Origin: Flavobacterium sp.
Lineage (GTDB): Bacteria > Bacteroidota > Bacteroidia > Flavobacteriales > Flavobacteriaceae
NCBI RefSeq assembly: GCF_030146175.1
Contig: NZ_JASLCE010000119.1
Coordinates: 1-61,785, forward strand
Reading direction: 5' to 3'
DNA: 61,785 nt
This document shows positions 54,227 to 61,785 of the stretch, in pieces (position 1 is the first letter of the stretch; every line of letters starts with the position of its first letter). The translations under genes were made by a program, and so were the position numbers. The notes below the pieces were generated by a model. That model was not told the origin of the DNA, searched no databases, and saw only the letters and a list, made by a program, of their open reading frames with translations.

Positions 54227-56643
54227 GTTTTGAACCATTTTTTGGCATTGTTGTAATCAATATAGTAGCGAAAACTAATTGATAGTGTGTTGTTAAGATT
54301 GTTGCTTAAAGTGTGCTCTAAATTATCAATAATATTTTTATTTAAGCGTCTTTCGGTGTGAATTGCGTTGTTGCGGTACAAAATTGACAACTGACTACCG
54401 GGAGCAAACCACCACGAATAGGATAAATCGAAGTTCCAGATTTTAAAATTGGAGTTTTGGTTCTCATTATAGACCGTATTGGGAAGGAAATAACCATCGT
54501 TGGTTAACGTAAGAAAAGTAAGATTTTCGGCATACGACCAGTAATAACGCGCCTTCAGATTGATGGTCATTCGGCTGTTAATTGAAAACTTTCCGGTTAC
54601 GGTATTTTCGATCGTATTCCGGTTACGATTGGCAAAGATGATCTGATCAGCATCAAAATCGACCCAGCCTTTTTCGTTATTTTGTCGGTTCCAGTCTATC
54701 GCGTAAATCAATGTAAACTGATCGCTAAAACGGTACCGCGGACTAATCCGGATTCCGAAATTACGACGCTTGTCCTGATCGTAAAAATCCACAAACAAAT
54801 TGGCATCCAAAGCAAAAGGATAATTGTAATTGGTGGAAATATCAACCCAGTTAAACATATATTTTGGATTGTATACATAGCGTCCGTCTTTGCGTGGCTG
54901 GTAAAAATCGAAGGTTTCAAACGGTGATACTAAAAAGCCGGCTCCGAAATAATGATTCTTTTTATCGGTAGTTTCCAGGTTAAATTCCAGCGAAGCTTCC
55001 TGCGGTTTTCCGGTCACATTTTCCAGTTCGGTATAGGCAATTGTACTGACTTTAAATGTGTTAAAAGTTTTATTCGGATTCAGAATACGGTAACTGCCAT
55101 TAAAAGTAAAGTTGTGGTAGTTGGTCATAAAAATGATGCCCAAATCGTTGATGTCGTATTTGTCCGATATATAACTGGCATTGGTGCTAAAGCGATAATT
55201 ACCGCTCGTTTTTCCAAAATTCAGATAGGCGGTATACCCGTTTTTAATTTCACCGAAATCGGTAACGTGACTAAACTTTACATTCCCGGAAAGATTATAG
55301 GTGTTGGCTTTGGTATTCAGATCAAAAAGCAAAGCACTCACATTGGCATCCCGAAAAGCACCTTCGCGAATTACGCTGGTATTGACTACCGAAACGGATG
55401 AATTTTTCCGGAATCGCTGATCCAGTACCAGAATATTATAGTTGGCCAAAGGTTCGACCACTTCAGATCGGATCGCTCCGGTTTCGGAATTTCGGATGGT
55501 CGCTTCGGCTTTTTCGGTAACTGCATTCATCACACCAATTCCAAGCCCTTTTGATGTCCGACCGGAAATTTTAACCGCATTGATCAGATTAATCCGTGAC
55601 GGATATTGTTGTATTTCTTCATTTTCGCCAACATCCGGTGAAGTAGACGGCGATCCGCCAATCCTACGGGAATACAGTAAGCTTCCTTTGTTGAACATAT
55701 CGGTACCTTCGGTAAAAAAGGGTCGATTTTCATTAAACTGCTGTTCAAACGGGCCAAGATTCAGGACGACATTGTCGAAGGCGGTTTGCCCAAAATCCGG
55801 TACAAGAATCGCATCCAGTGTAAACGAATCGTTGATCCCGTATTTGATATCCATTCCGGCTTTAAACTCGGTATTGGTGCCGCTGGCTTTGTTGTTGTTT
55901 ACATAATAGGAAGAATAGGGAATCAGAAACAGTCGGGTAGGCGGTTTGATATCGCGGATTCCTTCTAAAATCCCGGCTTGCGTAATGGTATTTCCGATCT
56001 TATTATCGATCCGATTCCACGTAAATTTCTGGCGATCCCGGCGGATTTCTCTAAAAAAATTAACGCCCCATATTTGTTCTTTTTGTTCGGAAAAACGCAA
56101 GGCGGCGTAGGGAATTTTCATTTCAACCGTCCAGCCAAAATCGGTTAACTCAACATTGCTATGCCAGATGCCATCCCAGGAATAATCTTCACCGCTTTCG
56201 GTGGCAATGCAATCCATTTGTGTTCCGGCGGTACTTACAAAAAAGCGAAAATCCTGTTGTCCGTCGTTATAACCATTAATAAAAATACCAAAAAAGTCGG
56301 AAGTGCCGAATTTGTCTCTTTCGGTGATTTCTTTTACAATTTTAGATGGATCATCATACAGAAAGGCGGCAATATAAATACCGTCGTCATCGTATAAAAC
56401 CTTTACTTCGGTTCGTTTTTCGTAAGGCGCGGGATTACCGTTATCGGGTTGGAACGTGATAAAACCGGTTGCAGTTTCCGCATTTTTCCATTCGTTTTCG
56501 TCGGGTTTTCCATCGACAACAATGGGACTTTTAAGTAGTGAAGCCTTTAATCTTTTTTTATTTTGAATATCGGGTGTAACCTCCTGTCCGAAAATAAATG
56601 TTGCATTTATGGCAATAAAAACGAAGAAAATTACGTTTTTCAT
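54223..56643 (-). CDS. DUF5916 barrel protein with N-terminal CBM9-like domain
   Basis: An 806-residue exported protein. A signal peptide (MKNVIFFVFIAINATFIFGQ) precedes a carbohydrate-binding-family-9-like domain (about 40-210: SPIVVDGKPDENEWKNAETA, then WTVEMKIPYAALRF), and the remaining 590 residues look like an outer-membrane barrel of the DUF5916 type (FGQTAFDNVVLNLGPFEQQF, ENRPFFTEGTDMF). Ends with YYIDYNNAKKWFKT. Such proteins are common in Bacteroidota; their role is unknown, possibly glycan or metal uptake. Its stop overlaps the gpmI start. Confidence 0.9.
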   Translation of the reverse strand: MKNVIFFVFIAINATFIFGQEVTPDIQNKKRLKASLLKSPIVVDGKPDENEWKNAETATGFITFQPDNGNPAPYEKRTEVKVLYDDDGIYIAAFLYDDPSKIVKEITERDKFGTSDFFGIFINGYNDGQQDFRFFVSTAGTQMDCIATESGEDYSWDGIWHSNVELTDFGWTVEMKIPYAALRFSEQKEQIWGVNFFREIRRDRQKFTWNRIDNKIGNTITQAGILEGIRDIKPPTRLFLIPYSSYYVNNNKASGTNTEFKAGMDIKYGINDSFTLDAILVPDFGQTAFDNVVLNLGPFEQQFNENRPFFTEGTDMFNKGSLLYSRRIGGSPSTSPDVGENEEIQQYPSRINLINAVKISGRTSKGLGIGVMNAVTEKAEATIRNSETGAIRSEVVEPLANYNILVLDQRFRKNSSVSVVNTSVIREGAFRDANVSALLFDLNTKANTYNLSGNVKFSHVTDFGEIKNGYTAYLNFGKTSGNYRFSTNASYISDKYDINDLGIIFMTNYHNFTFNGSYRILNPNKTFNTFKVSTIAYTELENVTGKPQEASLEFNLETTDKKNHYFGAGFLVSPFETFDFYQPRKDGRYVYNPKYMFNWVDISTNYNYPFALDANLFVDFYDQDKRRNFGIRISPRYRFSDQFTLIYAIDWNRQNNEKGWVDFDADQIIFANRNRNTIENTVTGKFSINSRMTINLKARYYWSYAENLTFLTLTNDGYFLPNTVYNENQNSNFKIWNFDLSYSWWFAPGSQLSILYRNNAIHTERRLNKNIIDNLEHTLSNNLNNTLSISFRYYIDYNNAKKWFKT

Positions 56644-56665
56644 TTAATTTTTGAGTTGAAATTAA

Positions 56666-56673
56666 CAAATATA
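56666..56673 (-). promoter_or_regulatory. -7 element before the DUF5916-gpmI unit
   Basis: Minus-strand TATATTTG, exact TAnnTTTG, 22 bases before the DUF5916 ATG. No TTG is clear at the usual spacing. Confidence 0.5.
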
Positions 56674-56777
56674 CTTTTTTTAATTCTGTTTTGTAAGAAT
56701 AAATGTTGTTTTAAATGTTAAAATGTGATAAAACGGAATTAAAATGTTAAAGTTAGGGGGTAAATGATAAAAAACAT

Positions 56778-56807
56778 TTGGTTGTTTAAAATTTATCTAT
56801 ATTTTTG
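56778..56807 (+). promoter_or_regulatory. Promoter of the L,D-transpeptidase gene
   Basis: TTG (56778-56780), 19 bases, then TATTTTTG (56800-56807). Both elements match the consensus exactly. The ATG at 56844 follows, while the TTG at 56805 falls within the -7 box, so it cannot be the start. Confidence 0.75.
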
Positions 56808-56843
56808 GGCTCGACACACAGTAATATAATTAATAGAGTATCA

Positions 56844-57554
56844 ATGGCTTATAGAGTTTTGCCGGTTTTGTTCCTTTTTTTGTTGTCTTTTAAACCACTA
56901 AGCACAAAGGAAACAGACCCACCAAAGTTAGTAGCGGCCAACGCGAAAGCTTCGTTTGAATTAAAAGTTAAAAATTTATACACAGCGCTCAATCCACAGA
57001 CGTTTGCAATGCCAAAACTGGAAAGTTTTTCCAAAGCATTGGAAGGTTTTTACCAGTTGAAGGAACAAGGGCTTATCAAAAAAGATATTTTAACTTTAAT
57101 CGATTTTAGTTTGTCTTCCGCTCAAAAACGACTTTGGGTGATCGACATGGCTACCAACACCATTTTACTGCAATCGGTAGTATCGCACGGACGTAACAGC
57201 GGTGACGAATTTGCTACGCAGTTTTCTAACGAAAACAACTCCTTTAAGAGCAGTTTAGGTTTTTATGCTACCGGTGAAGTTTACCAGGGCAAACACGGAA
57301 TGTCTTTGCGTTTGGATGGATTGGAATACGGTATCAATGACAATGCACGCAATCGTGCCGTTGTAATGCATGGTGCTGATTATGCCAATGAAAACATTAT
57401 TTCAAAACAAGGCCGATTGGGAAGAAGTCAGGGATGTCCTGCCGTTCCGGTTGCCCTTCACAAAGAAATTATCAATTTAATAAAAGATCAATCGTGTCTT
57501 TTTATTTATCACCCGTCACGTAATTACGAGAATAAATCAAAACTAATCTCGTAA
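56844..57554 (+). CDS. Murein L,D-transpeptidase catalytic domain protein (YkuD_2 type)
   Basis: A 236-residue exported protein. ATG 56844 gives MAYRVLPVLFLFLLSFKPLS, a signal peptide. The catalytic part is the short form of L,D-transpeptidase seen in Bacteroidota: VSHGRNSGDEFATQFSNENN, GFYATGEVYQGKHGMSLRLD, AVVMHGADYAN and the nucleophile C198 in SQGCPAVP. It would make 3-3 crosslinks or attach proteins to peptidoglycan in the periplasm. Its 3' end overlaps the convergent second transpeptidase gene by 12 bases. Confidence 0.92.
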   Translation: MAYRVLPVLFLFLLSFKPLSTKETDPPKLVAANAKASFELKVKNLYTALNPQTFAMPKLESFSKALEGFYQLKEQGLIKKDILTLIDFSLSSAQKRLWVIDMATNTILLQSVVSHGRNSGDEFATQFSNENNSFKSSLGFYATGEVYQGKHGMSLRLDGLEYGINDNARNRAVVMHGADYANENIISKQGRLGRSQGCPAVPVALHKEIINLIKDQSCLFIYHPSRNYENKSKLIS

Positions 57555-59144
57555 CTTGGCGTAGAGTTCGAAATCAAGATCATAAATATCGTTTCTGAAT
57601 TGAAGCCCGTCTTTGTCCATCCATGCTGTCCAATACAGCTGATGCACAAAGGTGGGTTTTTTCAATACAATACTTTGCGTTTTATTAGACGCAATCATTT
57701 TATCCACACGTTCCTTACTCCAGTTGTTTTCTTCTTTCTCCAGAATAAATCCGGACAATTTAAATGGATCTTCTACACGAATACATCCCGAACTTAACGC
57801 TCTGTTATTGAGTTTAAAAAAATCCCGGTGATTGGTGTCATGTAGATAAACCAGGTGTTTGTTGCTAAAATTAAATTTGATCAATCCTAAAGAATTATTC
57901 GATCCCGGTTTTTGGACATAACGATAATTGTTGGATTTGCTGGAATTCCAGTTTTCCGGACTAACCACATTTCCTTTCATGTCGTAAATGGTGATTCCGG
58001 TTGAGGCAAAATAATTCAGGTTTCTGCTCGCCGACGGTGTCAGGTCTTCTTTTAAGATAGTTGGTGGAACCGTCCAGGTAGGATTGATCACCAAATTACT
58101 GAACTTTGACGATAATACCGGCGTACGTCTTTTGGCACGTCCCACAACCACCCGGTGATTCTGGATCGTATCGTTGTCGTTAACCAGGTATAAATTAAAA
58201 TCTGGAATATTAATAATCACATAGCTTTCGCCTAAATCCCTAGGGAACCAACGCCAACGTTCCAGATTGGCTATGATTTGTTTTTTTCGTTGTGCTTTCG
58301 AAAGATTCATCGCGGCTACGGTTCCTTTTCCGATTACGCCATCGGGTGTTAAGCCGTGTCGTTTCTGGAATTTTTTTACAGCCGACTGTGTTTTATCGTC
58401 GTAAACTTTTGTCAGGGAATCCGGTTTTTTATAGTCGCCCCAATAGGCCAGTCGCTTTTTAACGTCGATTATAGCCGCATTGGTATCGTTGGGAATCAAT
58501 TTGTCCTTAACAGCAATATTTTTAAGATTGTCATTCGGCATGCTTTCGATTTTGCGAAGTGCATCTTTTAGCCTTAAATAGGCGATATGCTTTGGTTTTA
58601 GCGAATCCAGGCTTTCCAGAATGGTATGATTTTTTAGCGCATATTGTAATTTATGGTTAAGGTCGATTTCTTTCGGATACATATCCCAGTCGGAATATAA
58701 TTTGGTCGGTTCCAGTTTGCCGTTGTACAAATGACTGGCCAGTTTATAGAAGATTTCCGTATGAAGGATATCATTCGCAATCAGGTCTTTTTCGGCCAGA
58801 TTTTTATGATTGTTGTCGTGCTCAGTAATCGCACCAAAGTTGTAATCGTCCGGATTCAAGCCGTCCAGTTCACTGTTTTTAATGGATTCGCTCAAGGCGG
58901 TGCGATCCTTTTCCAGTGTCCATACGGTTTTATACAGGTTGTTTTTGTAGAATTGCTTTACGACATCCGAACTATTGGCAAAATAAGTGGAATCAATTGC
59001 AATGGCTTCGGGAAAAGCAAGCGGTGCCACTTTTACCGTGTCTTTGTGTGTAATTTGTTTGTCTGCAATAGCAGCCGGTTCCTTTTTGCAGCCAAAAAGA
59101 AACATGGGAACCAATAATAGACAGTAGCGTTGCAACATAGTCAT
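57543..59144 (-). CDS. L,D-transpeptidase, YcbB/LdtD-like lipoprotein
   Basis: A 533-residue lipoprotein (lipobox M-F-L-F-G-C19). A helical region with a scaffold-like domain covers 50-215, a peptidoglycan-binding domain lies at about 222-282 (VKKFQKRHGLTPDGVIGKGT), and the YkuD catalytic domain at about 308-480 with H435 in VYLHDTNHRDFF and nucleophile C454 in SSGCIRVEDP. This is the YcbB/WecH layout used for 3-3 crosslinking. The C-terminus reads out to 57543 and overlaps the convergent transpeptidase gene. Two extra start methionines make the start uncertain by two codons. Confidence 0.92.
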   Translation of the reverse strand: MTMLQRYCLLLVPMFLFGCKKEPAAIADKQITHKDTVKVAPLAFPEAIAIDSTYFANSSDVVKQFYKNNLYKTVWTLEKDRTALSESIKNSELDGLNPDDYNFGAITEHDNNHKNLAEKDLIANDILHTEIFYKLASHLYNGKLEPTKLYSDWDMYPKEIDLNHKLQYALKNHTILESLDSLKPKHIAYLRLKDALRKIESMPNDNLKNIAVKDKLIPNDTNAAIIDVKKRLAYWGDYKKPDSLTKVYDDKTQSAVKKFQKRHGLTPDGVIGKGTVAAMNLSKAQRKKQIIANLERWRWFPRDLGESYVIINIPDFNLYLVNDNDTIQNHRVVVGRAKRRTPVLSSKFSNLVINPTWTVPPTILKEDLTPSASRNLNYFASTGITIYDMKGNVVSPENWNSSKSNNYRYVQKPGSNNSLGLIKFNFSNKHLVYLHDTNHRDFFKLNNRALSSGCIRVEDPFKLSGFILEKEENNWSKERVDKMIASNKTQSIVLKKPTFVHQLYWTAWMDKDGLQFRNDIYDLDFELYAKLRD

Positions 59145-59200
59145 ATAAATTTATTCTATAAGTTACGAAAATAATAGCAAACTAAAAAACGTGTAGGTTT

Positions 59201-59638
59201 TTATACCATTTTCCTCATAACAAAATGTATGCCGATTGTTGGAATGTCAAAAGCATCACCGACAATTTCATATCCCATTTTTTTATAGAAATCGACAGCA
59301 GCTTCCCGCGCATTAAACCAAATAAGGGAACCGTTCTGTTCTTTTATACAGCATTCTGCTTCGCTAACAAGGCGTTCCCCATATCCTTTTTTTTGGAATT
59401 CGTCCAAAACTGCCATTCCCCGGAGCTGAAATTGCCCAACCTGAGGAAATAATTTGTGGCAGGAGGCAAAAATGGAAACAATTCCAGCGAGTTTACTGTT
59501 GTTGTATAACCCCAAATGTGTAGTTGTTTCCAAATCGTCTCCCTCAAAAATACAACTTTCTACAGGCTTACCCGGTCGTAAAACCGGCTGACGTACCTGA
59601 AAAGTAGTATTACTGTTGATTTTTTTTACGAAAACCAT
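59201..59638 (-). CDS. GNAT-family N-acetyltransferase
   Basis: A 145-residue protein with the ordinary GNAT motif A: LRGMAVLDEFQKKGYGERLV, where QKKGYGERL matches Q/RxxGxGxxL, and a C-terminal FYKKMGYEIVGDAFDIPTIG. A conserved NARE segment (IWFNAREAAVDFYKKMG) is present. Substrate unknown. It is a single gene, not next to an HTH or antitoxin-like gene. Confidence 0.9.
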   Translation of the reverse strand: MVFVKKINSNTTFQVRQPVLRPGKPVESCIFEGDDLETTTHLGLYNNSKLAGIVSIFASCHKLFPQVGQFQLRGMAVLDEFQKKGYGERLVSEAECCIKEQNGSLIWFNAREAAVDFYKKMGYEIVGDAFDIPTIGIHFVMRKMV

Positions 59639-59808
59639 TTTTGCTCTTCTGAATAAATTCAGACAATATAATTATTTTGACACATAATATAATTATAACA
59701 TAGATGCAGGAAAAATGAAATAGTTGCTTCGAAAAAACTATTTTTTTTAAAATGGTGTCAAAAAAGTATTCCTATGCAACATTTTGAATGGCGATAAAGC
59801 CGGGGAAT

Positions 59809-60657
59809 TTATTTTTTGGACTGCATTTTAAAAGCATTGTAAACCGCCTGATGAATAACCGTAGCGTGTGTTTCGTCTGGCATATAGTCGAAAATTACTT
59901 TTGCATTTTGATGCGTTTTGATGGTCTGGTATAGCGATTCTACTTCCTGATACATTCTCAGATCTTCGGCTTTACTTGGAGCGCCAATATAGATCGTAAC
60001 CGGATTTTTTAAATTTTTAGACAGCAACGTTCCGGCATTTTTTAATAAAGCTTGTTCGCCCCACCATAAACTCGGACTGATGATTATATAATTGCTAAAC
60101 AACTGCGGACGTTTGATTAAAATTTCGGAAGCCATTAATCCGGCCAATGATTCTCCGATAACGGTTTTTTGCTCGTTGGTACGGTAGTTTTTCGCTATAT
60201 ACGGTTGTAGTTCTTTTTCAAGGAAATTCATATAGTGTTGCGAGCCACCATATTGCGGAAAGCTACTCTTTTTAAAACCTTCTTTTTCGATAAAATCGGT
60301 GTTGGTTACGGCAAAAGTAAAATCTCTTCTTCGGTTTGTGTTTTCAATTCCAACCACAATGGAACCGGGTAGCCGATTCACCCACGATTGGGAACTGAAG
60401 CGTACGATTCCGGCAAGATGTATAAAATCCTCTTCCATACCACCGTCAAGAATATAAATTACCGGGTATTTTGCGTTAGGATCATCGTGATATCCTTCCG
60501 GAAGTGTAATATTGATGTTTCGGTTTTCATTTAAAAATTTAGAAAATAAAACATCCGCTTTTCCAATGATTAAAGATTTATCCTGAGCTTGTACAGCCAT
60601 ATTAGTAGCGAGTAGTAGAAAGCATACTAGTAGTAGATTTTTTAAGAGGTATTTCAT
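59809..60657 (-). CDS. Exported alpha/beta-hydrolase esterase (Fes/IroE-like)
   Basis: A 282-residue protein with a signal peptide (residues 4-24, MAVQAQ region) and an esterase D / Fes-like fold: YPVIYILDGGMEEDFIHLAG, the nucleophile S170 in GESLAGLMASE, and a C-terminal histidine in DETHATVIHQA. The oxyanion-like VVGIENTNRRRDFT segment is typical. It may hydrolyse siderophore esters or other acyl esters in the periplasm. It lies 146 bases from the Crp-like gene, same strand. Confidence 0.88.
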   Translation of the reverse strand: MKYLLKNLLLVCFLLLATNMAVQAQDKSLIIGKADVLFSKFLNENRNINITLPEGYHDDPNAKYPVIYILDGGMEEDFIHLAGIVRFSSQSWVNRLPGSIVVGIENTNRRRDFTFAVTNTDFIEKEGFKKSSFPQYGGSQHYMNFLEKELQPYIAKNYRTNEQKTVIGESLAGLMASEILIKRPQLFSNYIIISPSLWWGEQALLKNAGTLLSKNLKNPVTIYIGAPSKAEDLRMYQEVESLYQTIKTHQNAKVIFDYMPDETHATVIHQAVYNAFKMQSKK

Positions 60658-60803
60658 ATAATAGGTAGTTACTTTTTTAGGTTGAATGATTTTTAACGGG
60701 TTTTCAAATATCAGGCTTTATTTTTTTATTTCGGTGTACTGTAATCGGGCAAAAGTATCCGAAATAAAAAAGAAAAACAGTTACATATGTTGAGGCCGGA
60801 TTT

Positions 60804-61397
60804 TTATTTTAGTTTGATACGACTCAACTGAGTGGGTGTAATGCCGAGGAAGGAAGCGATATGATGTTGTTTGAGCCTTGGTACGATCGCAGCATAGGAA
60901 GTCAGAAAGATAGCGTAACGCACTTTGGCATCGTCGGATTTTGCGGAAATCTCCAGCATCTCTTTTTCGATAATCCAGTTTTTTTCCAGATAATTAATGT
61001 AAAACAGTGCGATGTCGTGTCGTTCTGCTACTAATGTTTTAAAACGATCGGCCGGAATGGATAAAACGATACTGTCTTCCAATGCCTCTATTGAAAAATG
61101 ACCGGGCGTTTGTGTTAGCAATGCCGATGCCGACGCGATAAATGTATTTTCGGGAAAGAATTTTTTAATAACCTTTTCGCCGTTATCCGTCAGAAAATAA
61201 TAAACAAAAAGACCTTTCACCACATAGTAATAGTGTTTTGGAATACTACCCGCGGTTAAAAGCGAACTGTTTTTGGAAATGCTGCTTTCGTGGCAAAGTG
61301 CTTCCAATAAAGCAATACTTTCGGGTGTTAGAATGGCGGTACTTTCAAGATTGGAGCGGAAAGAACTTACAGGCATACGATTTGGGGTATTTTCCAT
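60804..61397 (-). CDS. Crp/Fnr-family transcription regulator, second copy
   Basis: A 197-residue relative of the regulator at 41054. It has a cyclic-nucleotide-like domain (about 25-125: SSLLTAGSIPKHYYYVVKGL, then KFFPENTFIASASALLTQ) and a C-terminal HTH part, KQHHIASFLGITPTQLSRIK. No cysteine cluster for iron-sulfur binding. The length and layout match the short Bacteroidota form. It is the gene just upstream of the esterase on the same strand and might regulate it. Confidence 0.88.
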   Translation of the reverse strand: MENTPNRMPVSSFRSNLESTAILTPESIALLEALCHESSISKNSSLLTAGSIPKHYYYVVKGLFVYYFLTDNGEKVIKKFFPENTFIASASALLTQTPGHFSIEALEDSIVLSIPADRFKTLVAERHDIALFYINYLEKNWIIEKEMLEISAKSDDAKVRYAIFLTSYAAIVPRLKQHHIASFLGITPTQLSRIKLK

Positions 61398-61682
61398 TTT
61401 GATAGCACTAAATTACAAAATCAAGGGACAGTATTTTTAAAAAAGCAACTGATTTTTGACCGCCATTTTTTATTTTTTGATGTTTTTTTAAACTATTTTT
61501 TGATACAACCGAATAGGGAATTGGTGTGGTTTGAAATGCCTTTTTGAATAGTGATTGACTTAAATAATTGAAAATAAGAATGGTGCGGTTCGGCGCGAAG
61601 CCTTGTTTTGTCGGGTGTTTTAAACTGTCGAAACAATGTCCGAAAGCGACCTTTGCCGATTTTAATTTTTTTTAGAAAAAAA
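61398..61682. other. 285-base region without a gene
   Basis: The stretch between the Crp-like gene and the tRNA-Gly promoter holds no open frame of gene-like composition, no hairpin with a T run and no repeat found elsewhere in the window. It is AT-rich in its first half. The GC-richer patch GGTGCGGTTCGGCGCGAAGC near 61583 does not form a convincing stem. Confidence 0.6.
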
Positions 61683-61714
61683 TTGCAGGGGAGTAAAATT
61701 ATTAATTATATTTG
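61683..61714 (+). promoter_or_regulatory. Promoter of tRNA-Gly
   Basis: TTG (61683-61685), 21 bases, then TATATTTG (61707-61714), matching the Bacteroidota consensus, 11 bases before the tRNA 5' end. Confidence 0.8.
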
Positions 61715-61725
61715 CACTCACAAAA

Positions 61726-61785
<60 letters not shown>

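Noticed and set aside
59201..59638. Second GNAT gene as another toxin-antitoxin unit
   Set aside because: It has a normal acetyl-CoA motif, normal composition, no partner gene and no palindrome upstream.

Overview
The window looks like a chromosomal segment of a flavobacterium (phylum Bacteroidota, family Flavobacteriaceae, probably Flavobacterium or a close relative). This rests on AT-rich DNA, promoters of the Bacteroidota type (TTG, about 20 bases, then TAnnTTTG), A-rich rather than Shine-Dalgarno leaders, a type IX secretion plug protein, a class II HMG-CoA reductase paired with a GYDIA-type GHMP kinase, and the order purH-mreB-mreC-mreD-PBP2-rodA. No rRNA, CRISPR array, integrase, transposase or prophage is visible. 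The window is bounded by two truncated tRNA genes (Phe on the left, Gly on the right).

Layout. 1-6.4 kb: tRNA-Phe, then a forward run of coaX, an outer membrane barrel, lptC, a 58-residue membrane protein, a CNNM/CorC-type protein and a periplasmic parvulin isomerase. 6.4-8.7 kb: reverse mevalonate pathway pair. 8.9-18.7 kb: a DPP IV-like peptidase followed by four tandem POT-family peptide transporters and two thioredoxin-fold proteins. 18.7-23.7 kb: reverse cluster comEC, NlpC/P60 lipoprotein, lpxB, small membrane protein, surE. 23.8-27.2 kb: tail-specific protease and a DppC-like permease. 27.2-28.3 kb: an AT-rich two-gene accessory module (GNAT-like protein plus HTH-like protein) with its own promoter and palindrome. 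28.3-29.8 kb: a coiled-coil secreted protein and a NUC1 nuclease lipoprotein. 29.8-36.9 kb: cell elongation operon headed by purH. 37-46 kb: ABC permease, fabD, YceI, pirin, a Crp-like regulator, purT, an aminotransferase, a desaturase and rsmG. 46-54 kb: pruA, apaG, T9SS plug, a methyltransferase, map, a CoA-transferase and gpmI. 54-61.4 kb: DUF5916 barrel, two unrelated-looking L,D-transpeptidases that converge and overlap, a GNAT enzyme, an esterase and a second Crp-like regulator.

How the genes fit together. Much of the window is envelope biology: lipid A synthesis and export (lpxB, lptC), outer membrane protein handling (parvulin, plug, barrels), peptidoglycan elongation and remodelling (Mre/PBP2/RodA, two L,D-transpeptidases, NlpC/P60), and a peptide-scavenging module in which a periplasmic dipeptidyl peptidase would supply the four POT importers. 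The rest is core metabolism (CoA, mevalonate, purines, proline breakdown, fatty acids, glycolysis).

The best candidate for an uncommon system is the module at 27.25-28.30 kb. Its gene order, 23-base overlap, composition, and a perfect 10+1+10 palindrome covering the -33 element suggest an autoregulated toxin-antitoxin-like pair. Also notable are two identical 33-base palindromes 7.6 kb apart, both in convergent intergenic gaps. All functional assignments come from reading motifs; no database search was run.
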